Assembly: GCA_963932145.1 (NCBI GenBank)
Contig: OZ010577.1
Span: forward strand, 19,406,686 to 19,470,685
From: Acanthosepion lycidas
Lineage: Eukaryota > Mollusca > Cephalopoda > Sepiida > Sepiidae
Length of the DNA stretch: 64,000 nt
Direction of reading: 5' to 3'
The translations under genes were made by a program, and so were the position numbers. Shown here piece after piece: positions 11,601 through 26,200 of this stretch. The notes under the pieces were generated by a model. It searched no databases. It saw only the letters and a list, made by a program, of their open reading frames with translations, and was not told the origin of the DNA. How positions within the stretch are numbered: the stretch's first letter is position 1; every line of letters begins with the position of its first letter.

Positions 11601-14600
11601 TAGTAAATAAGACTAAAGATGGATCTCCAGAGTCACCATAATCTTTCAGTTTTGGAAACCTTCATCATGATCAAAACATTGAGCCAATCTTTTAAAATTG
11701 TTGTAAAGGATTCATTTCTTATCACAAGTCACTATTCAGTCAAAAAATGGATCCTTCAAAATTTTGCAAATGCAACATTGAACACACTTTAAAGCATCAA
11801 ACTCTCTGACTTTCACAGAGTTCATATGGAATACATGAAGTTTCTTTCCCTTGCTAAACTAATACTAATGAGCCAAGTCTATAGTAAAATTTGACTGTTA
11901 AAAATTTTTTTAAAAATTTAAAAACTTAAAAATTGCATTTGAATATCTGATGGTTTCATCCAGTAAAAATATTGTGTGATTTTTTTTTTTTTTTTTTAAT
12001 GAAAAATTGTCAAAATATTTTGATTTATTCAAACTACTGTTGTTCTCTTTAGATATTGGCCATGAATGAAGAGTAAAGAATGCAAAATCTTGCACTAAAG
12101 TTATGGTCAAAGAATTCAGATAAATTCTTCATAAGAAATATAAAAATATATGGAGAGTGCAATTCTTTTAAACAAATAATCAATGGATAAAATTTATATC
12201 AAGATTATCACCAAACAAATGAACATTATCAAAGTTTATCTTATTTACAAGTTTTTTTTTTCTTTAAAATCCTAACTTGGTGGGTTTAATAACCTACCAA
12301 GTTAAGACTGAACCTGCTATCAACAGATTCAAACCGAATTCCATTGGCAAATGATTAACCTTGTCAGTGATGTAAATTGCTGATTGCAACCTTTGCATAG
12401 TGACTGTAAAATTAACATGAACCTGTAGGTCATCATTAGACACAATGGTAAATTTAGATGATAAAGACAAAGTAGGACACTAATTGACAGTAAAAGTTTT
12501 AAAAAAATTTTTAAAAAAGCCCCATAGTTTACAACTTTTGATTTTACCGCCATGACAAAAAAGAAAAAAAAATTACTGCAGTGTCTCAAAAGAATTAGTT
12601 GAAGTATTTGTACAGCTGTAGAGATTCATTTTTTAAGAAGGTTTATGTCAATTTGACTTCACTATTGTAGAATCTTACACAAAATAGTTACCAATCTTTG
12701 CATAATTGGAGATAGATATTGTAGAATGTACAGTTTTCACTCAGCTTCCATACTTTGTTTCTACAATTTTACAGCAGACATCAAAAATGTTGTTCTGATG
12801 GGTTTTGTTTGACTCTAAAATTTAAAATTTTACAAAAATGACAATGAGTGGGAAAATGCTTTTTGATGTAGGATAATATTTCCCTTTGAGTCAGAAACTT
12901 TGGGACCATTGAAAACATGAATCTCCCAATGTGTTTTAACAATGGAGAAAGTGAGTTACTAAAAGTGGTTTCAAGGAAACTTAAGGGAAAGAGTTATAAA
13001 TTGATTTTTTTTTTTTTTTTTTTTAAATCTGATGATTTTGGGAAGAGGGTCAAGCCAAGAACATTTCAGCACCTCCTCATCTAATAGAGTGAGGGAGAGA
13101 TTGAGAGAGATATTGCAAGCTGGTAAAATAAGGATAAAGATGGTCGTAATATCATATATCAGTTATCATTGAAAATGTTAATCTTACCAGGTTGGCTAGC
13201 AAGGCTGAGGAGCACAGCCCAGTCGTGTTGCCACTGACTTTCATCCAGAGTGAAGTGTAAGGACTGGGCTTGCATGGACTCGTATTCTTTCCATCTAGGG
13301 TAGAACCTGAAAGCAGGCAGGCAAAACATATTTAACTGTTTACACAGACACATACACGCACACACACACACTCATCTCCTTCATCAGAAGGAGATAAGTT
13401 TTTCTCAATTCTCACACCAGTCTTATCTCTCGCACTTAAAAGTTATGAGTAATGAATTCCAAACAACGATAGCAACCCTAGTCAAGTGTGCACCTTGGGT
13501 CCCCAACATACACACCCCAAAAGTTCTCTTTGCATAAAAGAACAGAAAATAAAATCAATAGTGTGGGTTTTGGATAGTTTTGAATTTTTCAGTGGTGATA
13601 ACCTCAGGTACAAAAAATGAATAGAGATGATTATTGTCTGCTCTAAATCATTCAAACATTTTAGAAAGTGATAAATAACCCGTACGTACCTTGTAAAAAA
13701 ATGTTTTGTATTAAAAAGTCTCAACGTTTTCTATAAAATTGTTAGTTGAATTAGAGGACAAATGATGTAATATTTCACAAGAATTATCTTGTTATATTAT
13801 TTACATGATGTCTATAATGTTTTCCTACTCAAAATGAATTTGGATGAAATCACAATCAACAAGTTAATGAAAAAAATTGTTCTCCTGTTAGAAAATGTAC
13901 AGTATTTAAAAAAAAAAAAAAAAGCTGAATAATTGACTTTGTTCATTTTACTATATTTAAAGAATAATGCACAAACGTAATGTTTTTATTCTATATTTAA
14001 AGACCTGCAATCACTTCTTTTCTAATTCTAGTCACAGGAAGATTAATATATGGGAAAAGGTCAGATGAATTTTATATAGTTTGTTACTATCCAGGACAAA
14101 ATCAACTTCTTTTTCATAAGATTGCAAACCTGATAGAAATACTCTAAATGTTTTATGATAAAGGCCTGCAATAAAAGATGTACTGCTTTTTTTTTAATAT
14201 ACTTGCTGTGTAGCCATTGTAAACAGCATTCAAAGGATAATATATCAGCCTAAGAATTATTATAACAATTCTATGTGATACAAAGTATTACAAGCATACA
14301 TTGAATTGTGGTGTAATTTTCTCTTATTTCACTGAAAAGGAGATACATTTTTCAACAGTTTATAAGGAGTATGTATTAACAAAGGTTCTTAAACATTTTA
14401 TAAAATTGATGAAATATGAATCTTTATATTAGATTTATATTGCATAAAATATTCTTTCCTTCATCTTTTAAAAAATTGAAGCTTAGAATGCAAATCAAAT
14501 TTCAGAGGAAAATAATATAATTTATTTTTTGTAATCATTTCACCTCAAACAAGGTGATAAAGCCACTAAGATGCAAAAGAATGAAAGAAACTAAGAAAAT

Positions 14601-14864
14601 GTTACTGAGGAGAAAGGGCAATAAAAGAAAAGGATTCAAGGAGACAAATGATGACAATAACTGATGTTGCATTTAAATTTTTGAAGAATAGTAAAAATTT
14701 TGAGACCTAGCTGCCAATCTAGTATGTGGTAAACAAAAAAGTCTTTGCCATTTTTATACCATGTGGGAAGAAGTAATCACTAATATGCAAATGAGTGCTT
14801 CATGTGCCAAGAAAGTAGTAGCAGTGGGGGCATTGCTCATGATCAATTCAGGTATGTTGCAGAG

Positions 14865-14898
<34 letters not shown>

Positions 14899-17800
14899 CA
14901 GTCAGAATTCAACCGGTGGTGAGGAAACATGGCAGTGTCAAAGCAACTTGTTCAATGGTGGACTTGTCCACAGCCACATCAAGTTGCCAAATAGATCAAG
15001 CCTTTGGGGATAATGTGAGTGGATGCATCGCCAGGCATTGGTTCCAGAAGTTCAGGAGATCTATCCCTTTGTGATGAACCCAGAAGGTTGCCATAAAGGG
15101 GGGGCAATAGCCAAACCTGTGGTGAGCTTGCTGAACGCTTCCAGGTTTCTGATGAAACAATAGGACTTCACCTGCACTGCATAAGGAAAGTGTACAAGTT
15201 GAAAAAGCAGGTACCCCACACACTGTCAGAAGCTAAGAAGCAACAACTAGTGACAGCCTGTTTCTCCTTTGCTTTCTCAACACTACAACGTATTCATATT
15301 TGATTGAATGTTCATCAATAACAAAAAGTGGGTCCTGTAGGACACTCGCACATATGCCAGTCATTGGATATTACCACAGGACCACCTCCTCTACACCCAC
15401 ACAAGATCATGCTCTGTATCTAGTGGACTAGTTGTGCACTATGAGCTGCAGACCTGTACTTGCAGGCACTGAAGCAGAAGGAGCCAGCATTAGTTAATTA
15501 CAAGGATGTACTGTTCCTCCATGACAATATCAGGCCTCAGGTGGCCAGGGATACCATACGGTGACTTAGCTGGGAAACACTGTACCATCCACCTTACTCC
15601 CCACAGACCTTGCACCAACAGATTACCACCTCTTCCATTCCATGGACAATCACCTTTGTAGGAAATTCTTCACAAATGAGTCAGACTTGCAGCAAGCACT
15701 TATAGATTTCTAAGCATCCAAGACACCTGATTTTTACTGCTAGGGCAATATGTAGCTGAAGGCATATTAGCAAAAGGTTCTGGATTCCAATGGGGATTAC
15801 CTCGAGGATTAATGGTATGTCTTCTTGGTTAAGCCAAGGATTTTTCAGCATTCTTTCTCATGCAGACACACTATATACATAAGATATAGACATATCCAAT
15901 AAATCATCAAATTGAAAAATTTTCAACCAAATCAGAAATGATTATGAAATAGCAGTAAATTTGGTAGCTTCTTGGCAAAATTAACATTTGCAGCAAATAA
16001 AACAAAAAATTCACCAGGAAGTGAAGAGTCATTAAATAAAGAATGGAATCAATTATCATTCTTATACTTTGAGAAACTTTTGCAATGAATACCAAAAATA
16101 GTAATCAAAGCTAAAGGAGACTATTTTGACGAGAGCGAAATTTAATCATAAAATGCTTTTTTCTTTTTGTCAATAAAATTTCTAATAATAATTCCTTAGT
16201 TAAAGTACAAAACAACTACTTTTGGAGCCAATTTAAAAAATTACCAGGGGTGGTGGCCTCAAACTTTTGAACTGTACACACAACTACAGCATATTAATAA
16301 AAAGCAGATACAAGAACATATCAGTAAATATATCATCTACAAAAACTATATTTATTGAACACATTAAGATACAATTATTTACATGCTATATGAGTTCCCA
16401 AAATTTAAAAAAAACATAGAAAGAGAATAACATATTGGCCCAATATTGAAGTGTTCATACAAAACATCAGTCCTGCTCAACACCATAATACACACAAGTA
16501 TTTTAATATTCCTGTTGAATAGTGGCATGTTATCTACAAGCACAGCCTAACCTTTTAAATTGACTCAACTAAGATGGCCGACAAGAAACAACATATACTG
16601 TAAAATTAGTTTTATTTTTAAAAAGTAAAAATAGTTTAATACCACAAGAATATCATGGTAGCTGAATTTGTGGAGAATATTTCCATCAACAATGAGGCTA
16701 TAGTTTGCACATTTTGTGCTGATAAACCTGGTAAAATAGGAAAAAAAATCAATTGTCAACAATTAAGGAGAAGAATGAGAATATTAATTATTTACTAAAC
16801 AGTAACATTTTGATTTTGAGCTGAATACACAGATTCTCAGATAAATATGAAAGATGCAGAAACATTTTAGAAAATCACACACACACACACACACACACTC
16901 TTATAAAATATTCAAAGGTAATAAGTAACTTCTCTTGTTAGTTTATTAAAAAAAATTCCAGGTTATATTACTTTTAGAATTCTCTCTGACAAATAAAACA
17001 AATTTTGTTATTTTGTTTACATCTACACAGAATCTGGTTATAACCCATCTGTTGAATTTTTATGACTAAAGGTGAGGTACATCCAAGATGCAGGGTCAAG
17101 TTTTCTTATAAAAGCAAGCACAAATACACAAAGTAGTCAAAATTAATAAAATTATTGAAGAGAAAGAAATGGTTAAAATAAACAATAAGGATTTATAGAT
17201 ATAATGTACTCCAAGTTTCAGTTTCTTTCTAACTACATTAATATATACACCTATAATAATTAATGTATATACAGGATTTAAACAATTTTGAGATCTTATT
17301 TTGCCTTGAAGAAAATTCAATTGAGATTGAAGGTTTGTATCAATAGTACAAGCAAAATTAATAAGCAAGGCTTTATCAAGAGCTTGAATTCTTTGGATCA
17401 AACAATTATGAATAATTCTGTATAAAGAGAGAGAGACAGAGAAAGAAGGGAATAAAGAAAGGAAAACACTGTAGTAGTAGTAGTAATAATGGAACATCTA
17501 AAACCAGTTTCAACTTTTCTCATTTCCAGCTTTCTATCTGTTCAGCTGCTGCCAACTGCCTCCCCCGATCCTCGCCAACAGATCAAAGATCTATTTATTC
17601 TCTATACTAATCAATAAATGATCATGCTTTCTTTGCCAACCAACTACCCTGACAATATTCAACAAATAATTGCCAGGCTATCAGAATACATGAACACAAT
17701 GTTTACATTTACATATATTGTACAACTTTAAAACAGATATAAATTATATCTAAAATTATAATCAACATTTGAGCTTGATGTATTTAATACATATTGATTC

Positions 17801-18382
17801 TCTTTGTTCAATATTCGATAAATAAAAAGGATTTAACATTATTCTTCTTTCTTTTTTTTTTTAAGTTTATTGCTTGTCACATATATAAATGAGAGGAAGA
17901 AATATTAACAGGGCAGATAAGATGACACTGGGTGTAGATGGAACTAATTAGTACTCCCATTCCCCATCAACCACAAAAAATGCTTTGATTTCTATTTTGA
18001 AAGTTTGTAAATAAACTCCAAAAGATCATAAACAAGAGCTAATGATTAAAACTGGTTGATATATAAATACAAGTTTCTGTTATAAGCAATACACAGCTCT
18101 GTGTGTGCGTGTGTGCTCTCCAAGTCTGGATTGTCTAACTAATATGATACCTCTTCAGTTAGTGTATTAACTAAAGAGAAAGAAGGAATAAAAGAATCTT
18201 GTTCATCAATAAAAGCTACAGCAGCAGTTATATGAGGATCCTGCTTATTTAATAATATGAACCTGCAACAAATACAAAATGATAGAAAATTAGCTTCTAT
18301 TCTCCTTCAATACAAATCCTACATCCAAATTTTGTGTTCTAGATACAAAAGAATATTCAAGAATGAATCATGTATAACCAAC

Positions 18383-18433
<51 letters not shown>

Positions 18434-21400
18434 CATACACAAAGTGACCAAGCCACCAAAATCTGGTTCGAATACTAATATTAATACAAACCCCACAATG
18501 AAACTTAAAGATGAAAAAAATTGTTAAAGTTTTACATAAAACAAAATCTGATGAGGGCCAATGTACCTAGAATTAACTGGATTCATTTTGGATAATATAA
18601 AAATAAAAAAACACTAAACAACATGTAACTCTTATTCAAAGTTCAAAACTGATAAGATGCCATTCAGAATGAATTAAGCTAGTTACCAAGTGGATCAACA
18701 AAACTTTTCTTACAAATTCTTGAGGAACTTGTGAACAATTTTAAATAAAAATTTATGAAGTCAATAACAAAATTCATTGTATTCTACAGAATACAGTTGT
18801 TGACAATTTCCATAACCAACTTTAAGAATAAACATTGAATAGATCCAGTCATCCAACCCTCAATTAGAATTAATTAAATAATGCACACATAAACAAAACT
18901 AAATTCTTTTCAAATTTGACAAAAAATATATGTAAGATAACTGCTCTCAACAATTTTTTTTTCTTTTTATATATTAAAAGACAAATGATAGAAATACAAT
19001 AATTTTAACTTTTACATTTCTCTTAAGATTTGTATTTTAATGAATAAATACTTAGGTTAAAATTGTACTTCCTCACTTTATAACAGGGTTTTTCTGAAAG
19101 TAATTTATTATATTGGCCCACAATGTTAAGGAAGATGTTGGTGGCTATGGCAGTAGAGGTTGAACCTTCTCATCAATAACCTGTGATTTCTTTTTTTTTT
19201 CTTTTTTACACAGCAGCTGAATGGCAGAATAATCTCTTGACAGGAAAGCTTTCATATCTACATAATGGGAAAAAAAAAAAGTGCCCACTGGCATTCATCA
19301 ATACTTGGAAACCAAACAGAGGATATGAGCACAGTTAGACAGCGAGTAATAACATTCAGCAAAGGTGGCAGAAATATGTCAAACAAGCCATATTTTACAT
19401 TAATCACAGGTAATAATGCATGGCCAATAATGATGAATATGTAGAAGAATAGTGTTTTAAAGCTGAGAACTTGTACTAGCCAATAGTGTTATTGTACTCC
19501 CTGTATCTGTTGTAGATTTCATAGTAATAAATAGGTGGCATTACTTTTGAAGAATCCTTTACATAAAAAAGGGGGAGTGCTTTCTTTGCCTGCAGCAGAA
19601 TGTGCAACTCACACAACTGAAGAAATTCAGTTAGTGTTTTCAGGGCTAATCCCATGAGTGGCCCAGAGGTTGATGGATGATTTTATAGTCAACATCTTTA
19701 GAATGGTTGCCAGCCAAGGCTAGAGAACCTAGTCTTTACTGCTATTTAACCTATAGCTAGGGGAAGAAGAGATAGATTCATATCTTTCCCAAGTGTATTT
19801 GCATGTAAGTGAATGTAACAAACTTGGCCAAAATTTGAGCTCAGCTCTCCGAATTCCCATTCCGAATCACAATTCATTATACCACATATATCCATCCCAT
19901 TATATATAAGTTTAAATAGGATTTCAGGAAGTAAACGCGTGTGTGTGTCATACAAATACATATCATCCCTGGAGTATCTTTCTGCTCAGCCCTGACTCGC
20001 TTATCTCCACACCTCATTCACAATTTATATTCGCTAATACCTAGTTGCAGTTATCAAGGCAAGACGTATGACATTTTTTTTCCTCTCTTCCTCCTCTTAG
20101 AGTGTACTCCACTTTATCAGTCAATTGGGATTTAGTAGAAACATCCTATTAAAATTTCGCAACAGAAGGAAATTGAGTCATGCACGCATCAGTTTATGAT
20201 TTTGCTTCAAGTTAGAAGGAAATGGCAAGCATTCTCCTTTGCTGACAAGTCATCTTAATAATCATTAACAAACAAACAAAAAACAATTTCATCAACATTT
20301 TGACTCATACTGCCTTTAGAGCATATCTAAAAATTTCTTTGCTTTAGAGGGCGAGAGAGAGAGAGAGAGATAATGATCAATCATTTTGCATTTTAATTGT
20401 ATATTTTTAGGTGTACTTCTCCTGGTGTTGGGCCAAGAGTTTTCCCCCAACATCTACTTTTTAAAGTAGATAAGCAGAAAGTTCAAGCTCATTAACCATA
20501 TCAACAGAGCCTCCTAACAATCAAAATATATTTTACACAAATATTTATCTTTCAACATATATTTTTTTTTTTTTTTTTTTATTATTACTTGCAAATGTAT
20601 CTAACACTTTTCTGTCCATCAGAGAGATTGAGAATTATGAACATTTCAGATTCAAACTCAAAACTGTAAGGTTATGGAATTATTGATCTACCTTCATAAT
20701 TATCGTCATTTTATCTGTAGGTGATGAATTTACATATGTCAAAACTTGCTAAAAATAAAACCTTCTAAATCCCCTCCCCCAAGAGCAAAATAAAATTTAG
20801 CAAAAGTAAAAAGTATATTTTTTCTGAATCATACTCCAGTAGACTGACTCAAATTGAAAGGAAAGTGATTTTGTTGAAATAACATCTGGTCAAGTAGATC
20901 ATCAGCCAAAAATTATGCGTTTGTTATAGCCAATAATGAAAATAGTACACAAACAAAAGAGGCTGTTGAAGAGTTTTTGGCCTAAACCAGAAGAGATTTT
21001 AAAATTCTCATGTCTTGTCATTCAGCCACACATATGCATGCACTTTGGAGATTATTTTAACAATTTCCTTATTAATAGAAGAACTAAAAACACTTATTTT
21101 TCTATTTGATTTAGCTACAAAGTGCACAAAAGTAAATAATAGGAAAATAGCAATAATAATAATAATTATTATTATTTTTCTGTAGCCACAGCCACTTTTC
21201 TTTGAACTATAAAATGTCAAATAAGCAAATATCCTCTTGTAAATAGTTAAAATAATTGCTACACAATTATTAAACTGGTTAATGCCAAAAACCTGCTTAC
21301 ATATCCAACGTTCTCCTTCCATTCTTTATTCTAAAGAATAATTTGATTTGGAGACATGATGAAGTGTTTACTTCCCTCTAATAAAAAAAAAAAATTATAT

Positions 21401-23229
21401 TTAAGATTTCAATCTTTCTTTTCTCCTTAACATTTCAATGGAAACATTTTTTTTACTCAACTGTTGCTATTTGCTACAGCAATTTATATTCCTGACTAAG
21501 ACAATAGAATTGCTATTAACACTGAAAAGTGTAAATCTTTCTCAAGATTTTGTCAGTTACTTTGTTTAGCCAATAAATGTTATCCATTTATCACAGATAA
21601 CATTCAATTTTGGACATAGTGTATAAAATGATACAGTAGACTTTATTTGACAATCTTATATGACCAGACACAAAAAGAAGGGAGGTTATAGAAGATACAT
21701 TAATTTATAAAATACCCTAGCTAAATTAACAATTCTCTAATACAATATTTCAGCAGAGGACAAGTTGCTAAATTAGTCCAGGTTAAAAGTCTAAATATTA
21801 ATAATGATGACTAGTTTAAAACTTATTTGATTAAAACATTTCTTTTTCATAAAATTCCTTATCTTAATTGTAGTTCCTCATTTAAATCTGTCAGACCTCT
21901 TGAGATGTTAAAGGCAGCTAATTCTTTGAAATATCATTAAAAAAAAAATGGACAATTGTGGTTTTTTTTGGTGGGGGTGAATACTACTATGCTGTTAACA
22001 TAAGATCAAAGCAAGTTCTTTGTGGGTAGAGCCAAAATTTGCATTTGTCTCTTTATGGAACCAGATAATTATGGTAAACTGATCAGCCATCATATCCACT
22101 TGCATTTATAAAATGATACACCAAGTGAATCCTGTAAGTCAGAAGGTTCTTTATGCCCTAATTTGATCAGCAAAATAGGACATTTTAGTTTTAAAAGAAA
22201 CAATGCTTGAAAACAATATATGACAAGTTGCCTCTTTTTACTCTCAATCACTTCACTCCCAAGCAAGGCAATAAAGCCACTAAGATACTGAAAATGGAAG
22301 AATCTAAGAAAATGGAAGAATCTAAGAAGAATCATTATCATCAAAGATGGAGAAAACCAAAAAAAAAGGACAGGAATCAAAGTGACATAAAATGATGCTT
22401 TGTTCCCAATGAAATTTTCCTTTGTAAAGATATCAAAGAGAAAAATTCATCAGGACACAGTTACTATGAAAATACTTATATAAAAGGCACAACAGTGAAG
22501 CTACATTTATGGCAGTGGGGAAGTGACTGAAGCCAATATGTCAGGACCGATGACATTGCAGATTCTTCTTTGAATTTTGTCAAGAATCTCTATATATACA
22601 CAGCAGAAGCACTAGACAAGATGTGTCAGCAATATTCAATGCTCAGGTGAATGGTAGACCTATAAAAGTATTCTGGCAAGAAAAACTCTCTAGAACAACA
22701 CAGTGAACAAACTTTCTTAGTAGCTGACCTAACAGATGATTCAATATAATCAGTGTACTTCAGATCAGCAGAAAACATTAGGCCAAGAAGGTTCAATGAG
22801 TCACTCTCCTGGAGGTTAGTATCAGCCATACTGATAGAAGGCAAAAGAGGTTCTCTAAGACAATTAAAAAAGATCAGTTTCATTTTGGAGGCATTAAAAT
22901 TAACAAGCCATTTCTTACACCAGTTAACAACAGATTGAACGTTATTTTTGAAATCAGCTACCAATCTGATCTTATCAAACCTATCAGACTTACCATTAAG
23001 ACAGGAGTAAATAGTTGTGTCATCACCATAGATACCAAGCTGAGAATTGATGACAGCAGAGAGTCATCAATAAAGATGTAACAAAGTAGTTCCAGGTATA
23101 GGGAACTGAGAGAACCCGTATTAATGTGAAAGAATCTAAAAGAGCAAAAACCATTCAACTTTCATTACATGATATGTTAAGATTGGATCAAATCAAAAAA
23201 TTTAGCCAGAGACACCATAGCCTTTCAAC

Positions 23230-23270
<41 letters not shown>

Positions 23271-26200
23271 ACTATGCCAAACCCTGTCAAATACCTTTAA
23301 GTTGTTAGATTAAAGGAAACACCAATATAAATTAATAAACAAAATCCTGTAACATTATTAAATACTTATTAATCCAAGCTAGAGTGTATTGTTTTCAATT
23401 CAAAATCTCTTCATCACTCTAAAAACCAATAATCTCAAACTAACACTGGTTTTTCATGATAACATTGAAAACTTTATTGAATATCAAACTTACACAAGAT
23501 ATAAATTCACTAAGTGAAGAGTAATCAATATAATACAAAAACCAAGTCAAGAGAGCTGTTCAATCACAGTAGTTTGATAAGAAAAAAAAAAAAAGCACCT
23601 ACTGTTTTGTTTTATTTTTGTTTTTTTAATCCTGAATTTAGTAATGAAACTTAATTCCTTTTTCCTCTTATTTTCCAAGAGCAACATGACATAACATTCA
23701 AACAAATTTATTCTAGAATCTGATAGGTCTTCAAAAGCAAAAGAAAAAAATTACCAAAGTACACTGAATAGCAACAATCAAGAGACGTAGTGTGAATAAC
23801 TTCAGTTATTAGGATCCTTTTACTGTTGGTGCTTTAAGTGAAAGAAAAACTTATGCCTTTAATAAGGTTGGCTCTTAACCTATTTAATATTATTTTGATT
23901 TTGTTTCCTAATTTTTTTATTTTTTTTATTTTTAGACAAAGGCAACATTTGATACAAGAGCAACTCTCACACTATAAAATATTGATTTTAAAAAGATTCT
24001 AAGTTTCAGCATTACATCACATTCATTAACTTTCAGAAACACTATTATTACAATCCTAAACAAAAAAAAAATAAAAAAATAAAAAAATTCAATAATTATA
24101 ATAAAAATTTTTTTTTAAAATTCACTTAATCACAGACTAATGCATTGAATTTTTATGCATCAGATGAACACCTCTTTTATATTGAAAGAAAAGAAAATAT
24201 GTTATTGATATTTGATAAAATTTGGGAATGGGGAGGGGTAAGAAAGTTAAGATTTGTTAGCTGTCAGCCATGTTCATTATGTATGGAACAAGTTAGAAAG
24301 GAAGAATAACATTTCTTTAATGACTAAAGATTAGGATTTTATTTTTTTATCAAACAGCAAAAGAGCTAAACAAAAGCCAGAATAAAATCAAAGTGAGACA
24401 TTTGAAAATGAATGAATTTTCAATGCTACCAAAAATACAAGGAATATAAAATTGTTTTCAAGAAGAGCTGTTTGTAAAAATTTAGCTATTAACCCTTTTC
24501 TCATATCTGTATGAATTATGATATATGGTAATATGGTAGCAGCTCCAAGTATGTCACTTTCCAAAAGAAATAGTGATTAAAAAAAAAAAAAAAAAAAAAA
24601 AAATCAAACCACAACCTTAATTTGTGGTAGATAATTTTAGTAATAACAATATGACTTACTGATACAATTAAAATTGTTTTTAAAGATATTTTGAAAATGT
24701 TTTCCTTGTAACTAACAAATGTCATATTATAATTCATACAAATATGAGAAAAGTATTAATAGCTGAATTTTTAGTTTTTCTTGAAAACAATTTTAGTTTC
24801 CTTGTATTTTGGTAGCAATGAAGGTTAGTATGAAAATTCATTCATTTTCAAATGTCTCACTTTGATTTTATTGAAGTGAAAACAAATAAAAATCCTTTAT
24901 TCTTAATACAAGAAATTTAAGAAAAATAAATTGCCTTCATTTAACTAAAAAAATAAAATAACTAGTTTAAATTTTTTTCCAGAAAGACTGAAAATTGACT
25001 GTTGCATTTATCAAATGATTTTGCTAATTCATAATTTTTATTTAATATGGTGGCTACTTACATCATTGCACCATCACTGAGGCTCTCAGCAAGAGCTCTA
25101 CGTAGTGAATTATCTACATCAAAGACACCCCAAGTGGCTTGCAAGACTGAATCCAAAAGGCAGTCTCCGGCAGTTCGGTTCCATAAGGCGTACAAGCGGC
25201 TACTCAATCTATCTGTTAATTCCAAACTCCAATTTATTATAGATTCTTCAACTTCCAATTCTGGAAAAAAAAAAATATATTAAGATATATTTATTTTTTT
25301 AACATATTCATGACAACTTGTTTTCATTTCCAGTAAAATGAACACAAAATACAAATGGCCAATAAATTTGTTTGTAAGTTTTGAATAAAAAATAAAATAA
25401 AAATTCAAATACTCTTTCAAAACATTACCTGCTGTCCATAAATCTAAAACAGACAATTTCTCAGTAATAATAATATTAAATTTTATAACCATTCATGTGG
25501 CTAACTTAATAGAAATATAAACAAGCAAAACATTAAAAATACTTTTATTCAATCCATATCAGTAACAGATATGTTCTCAAAGGTTTCTTTATAAACACTA
25601 TAAATAAGGAAAATAAACTTTAAATATAGAAATGTAAAATGACTTGAGCAGAGTAAAAGACAAGCAGTGCATTCTCTTTAAATTCTTACAGGAATGTTCT
25701 TTTTATTGATAATCTTACAATTTACATACACAAATAAAAAAAAAAAACTGACAGGAAAATATAATTAGGAATGAGTATAAAGAGTTTACTAAAAACATCT
25801 TGCCATTCACTTAATGTTATTAATAGGATTGATTCATAGCCTAGCTTTCTGAATTGAAGGGTGTGTCCTATTTTAAATAAATCAGTAAATACTCTTCTGA
25901 CTAAGAAGAAGAATAAGAATACAGGAACAAAGAATTATGTTAGATTACCATCAGAAACCTCCATTACCTACATGTACACAGATTAATTTTTTTTTTAAAT
26001 TCAACAACTATCCATGTCACATATAAAAGACATTTGTTCCTATATAAAATACAAGTAGCCATTTTAGGTTTGGGGAAAATGTGATTTATATTTTTAAGAG
26101 ACTTTACCAAACTGTAAATCAGAAATGATATACAAAAATCTAAGAGAGTACTGAAAAGATATTGACCTAATCCATTTCCTAAATTTAAAAAAAAAATAGA

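Noticed and set aside
23234-23268. Poly(A) run as the retrotransposition tail of the neighbouring Jockey-like relic
   Set aside because: The relic is on the minus strand and this run lies on its 5' side, so it would be poly(T) in that orientation.
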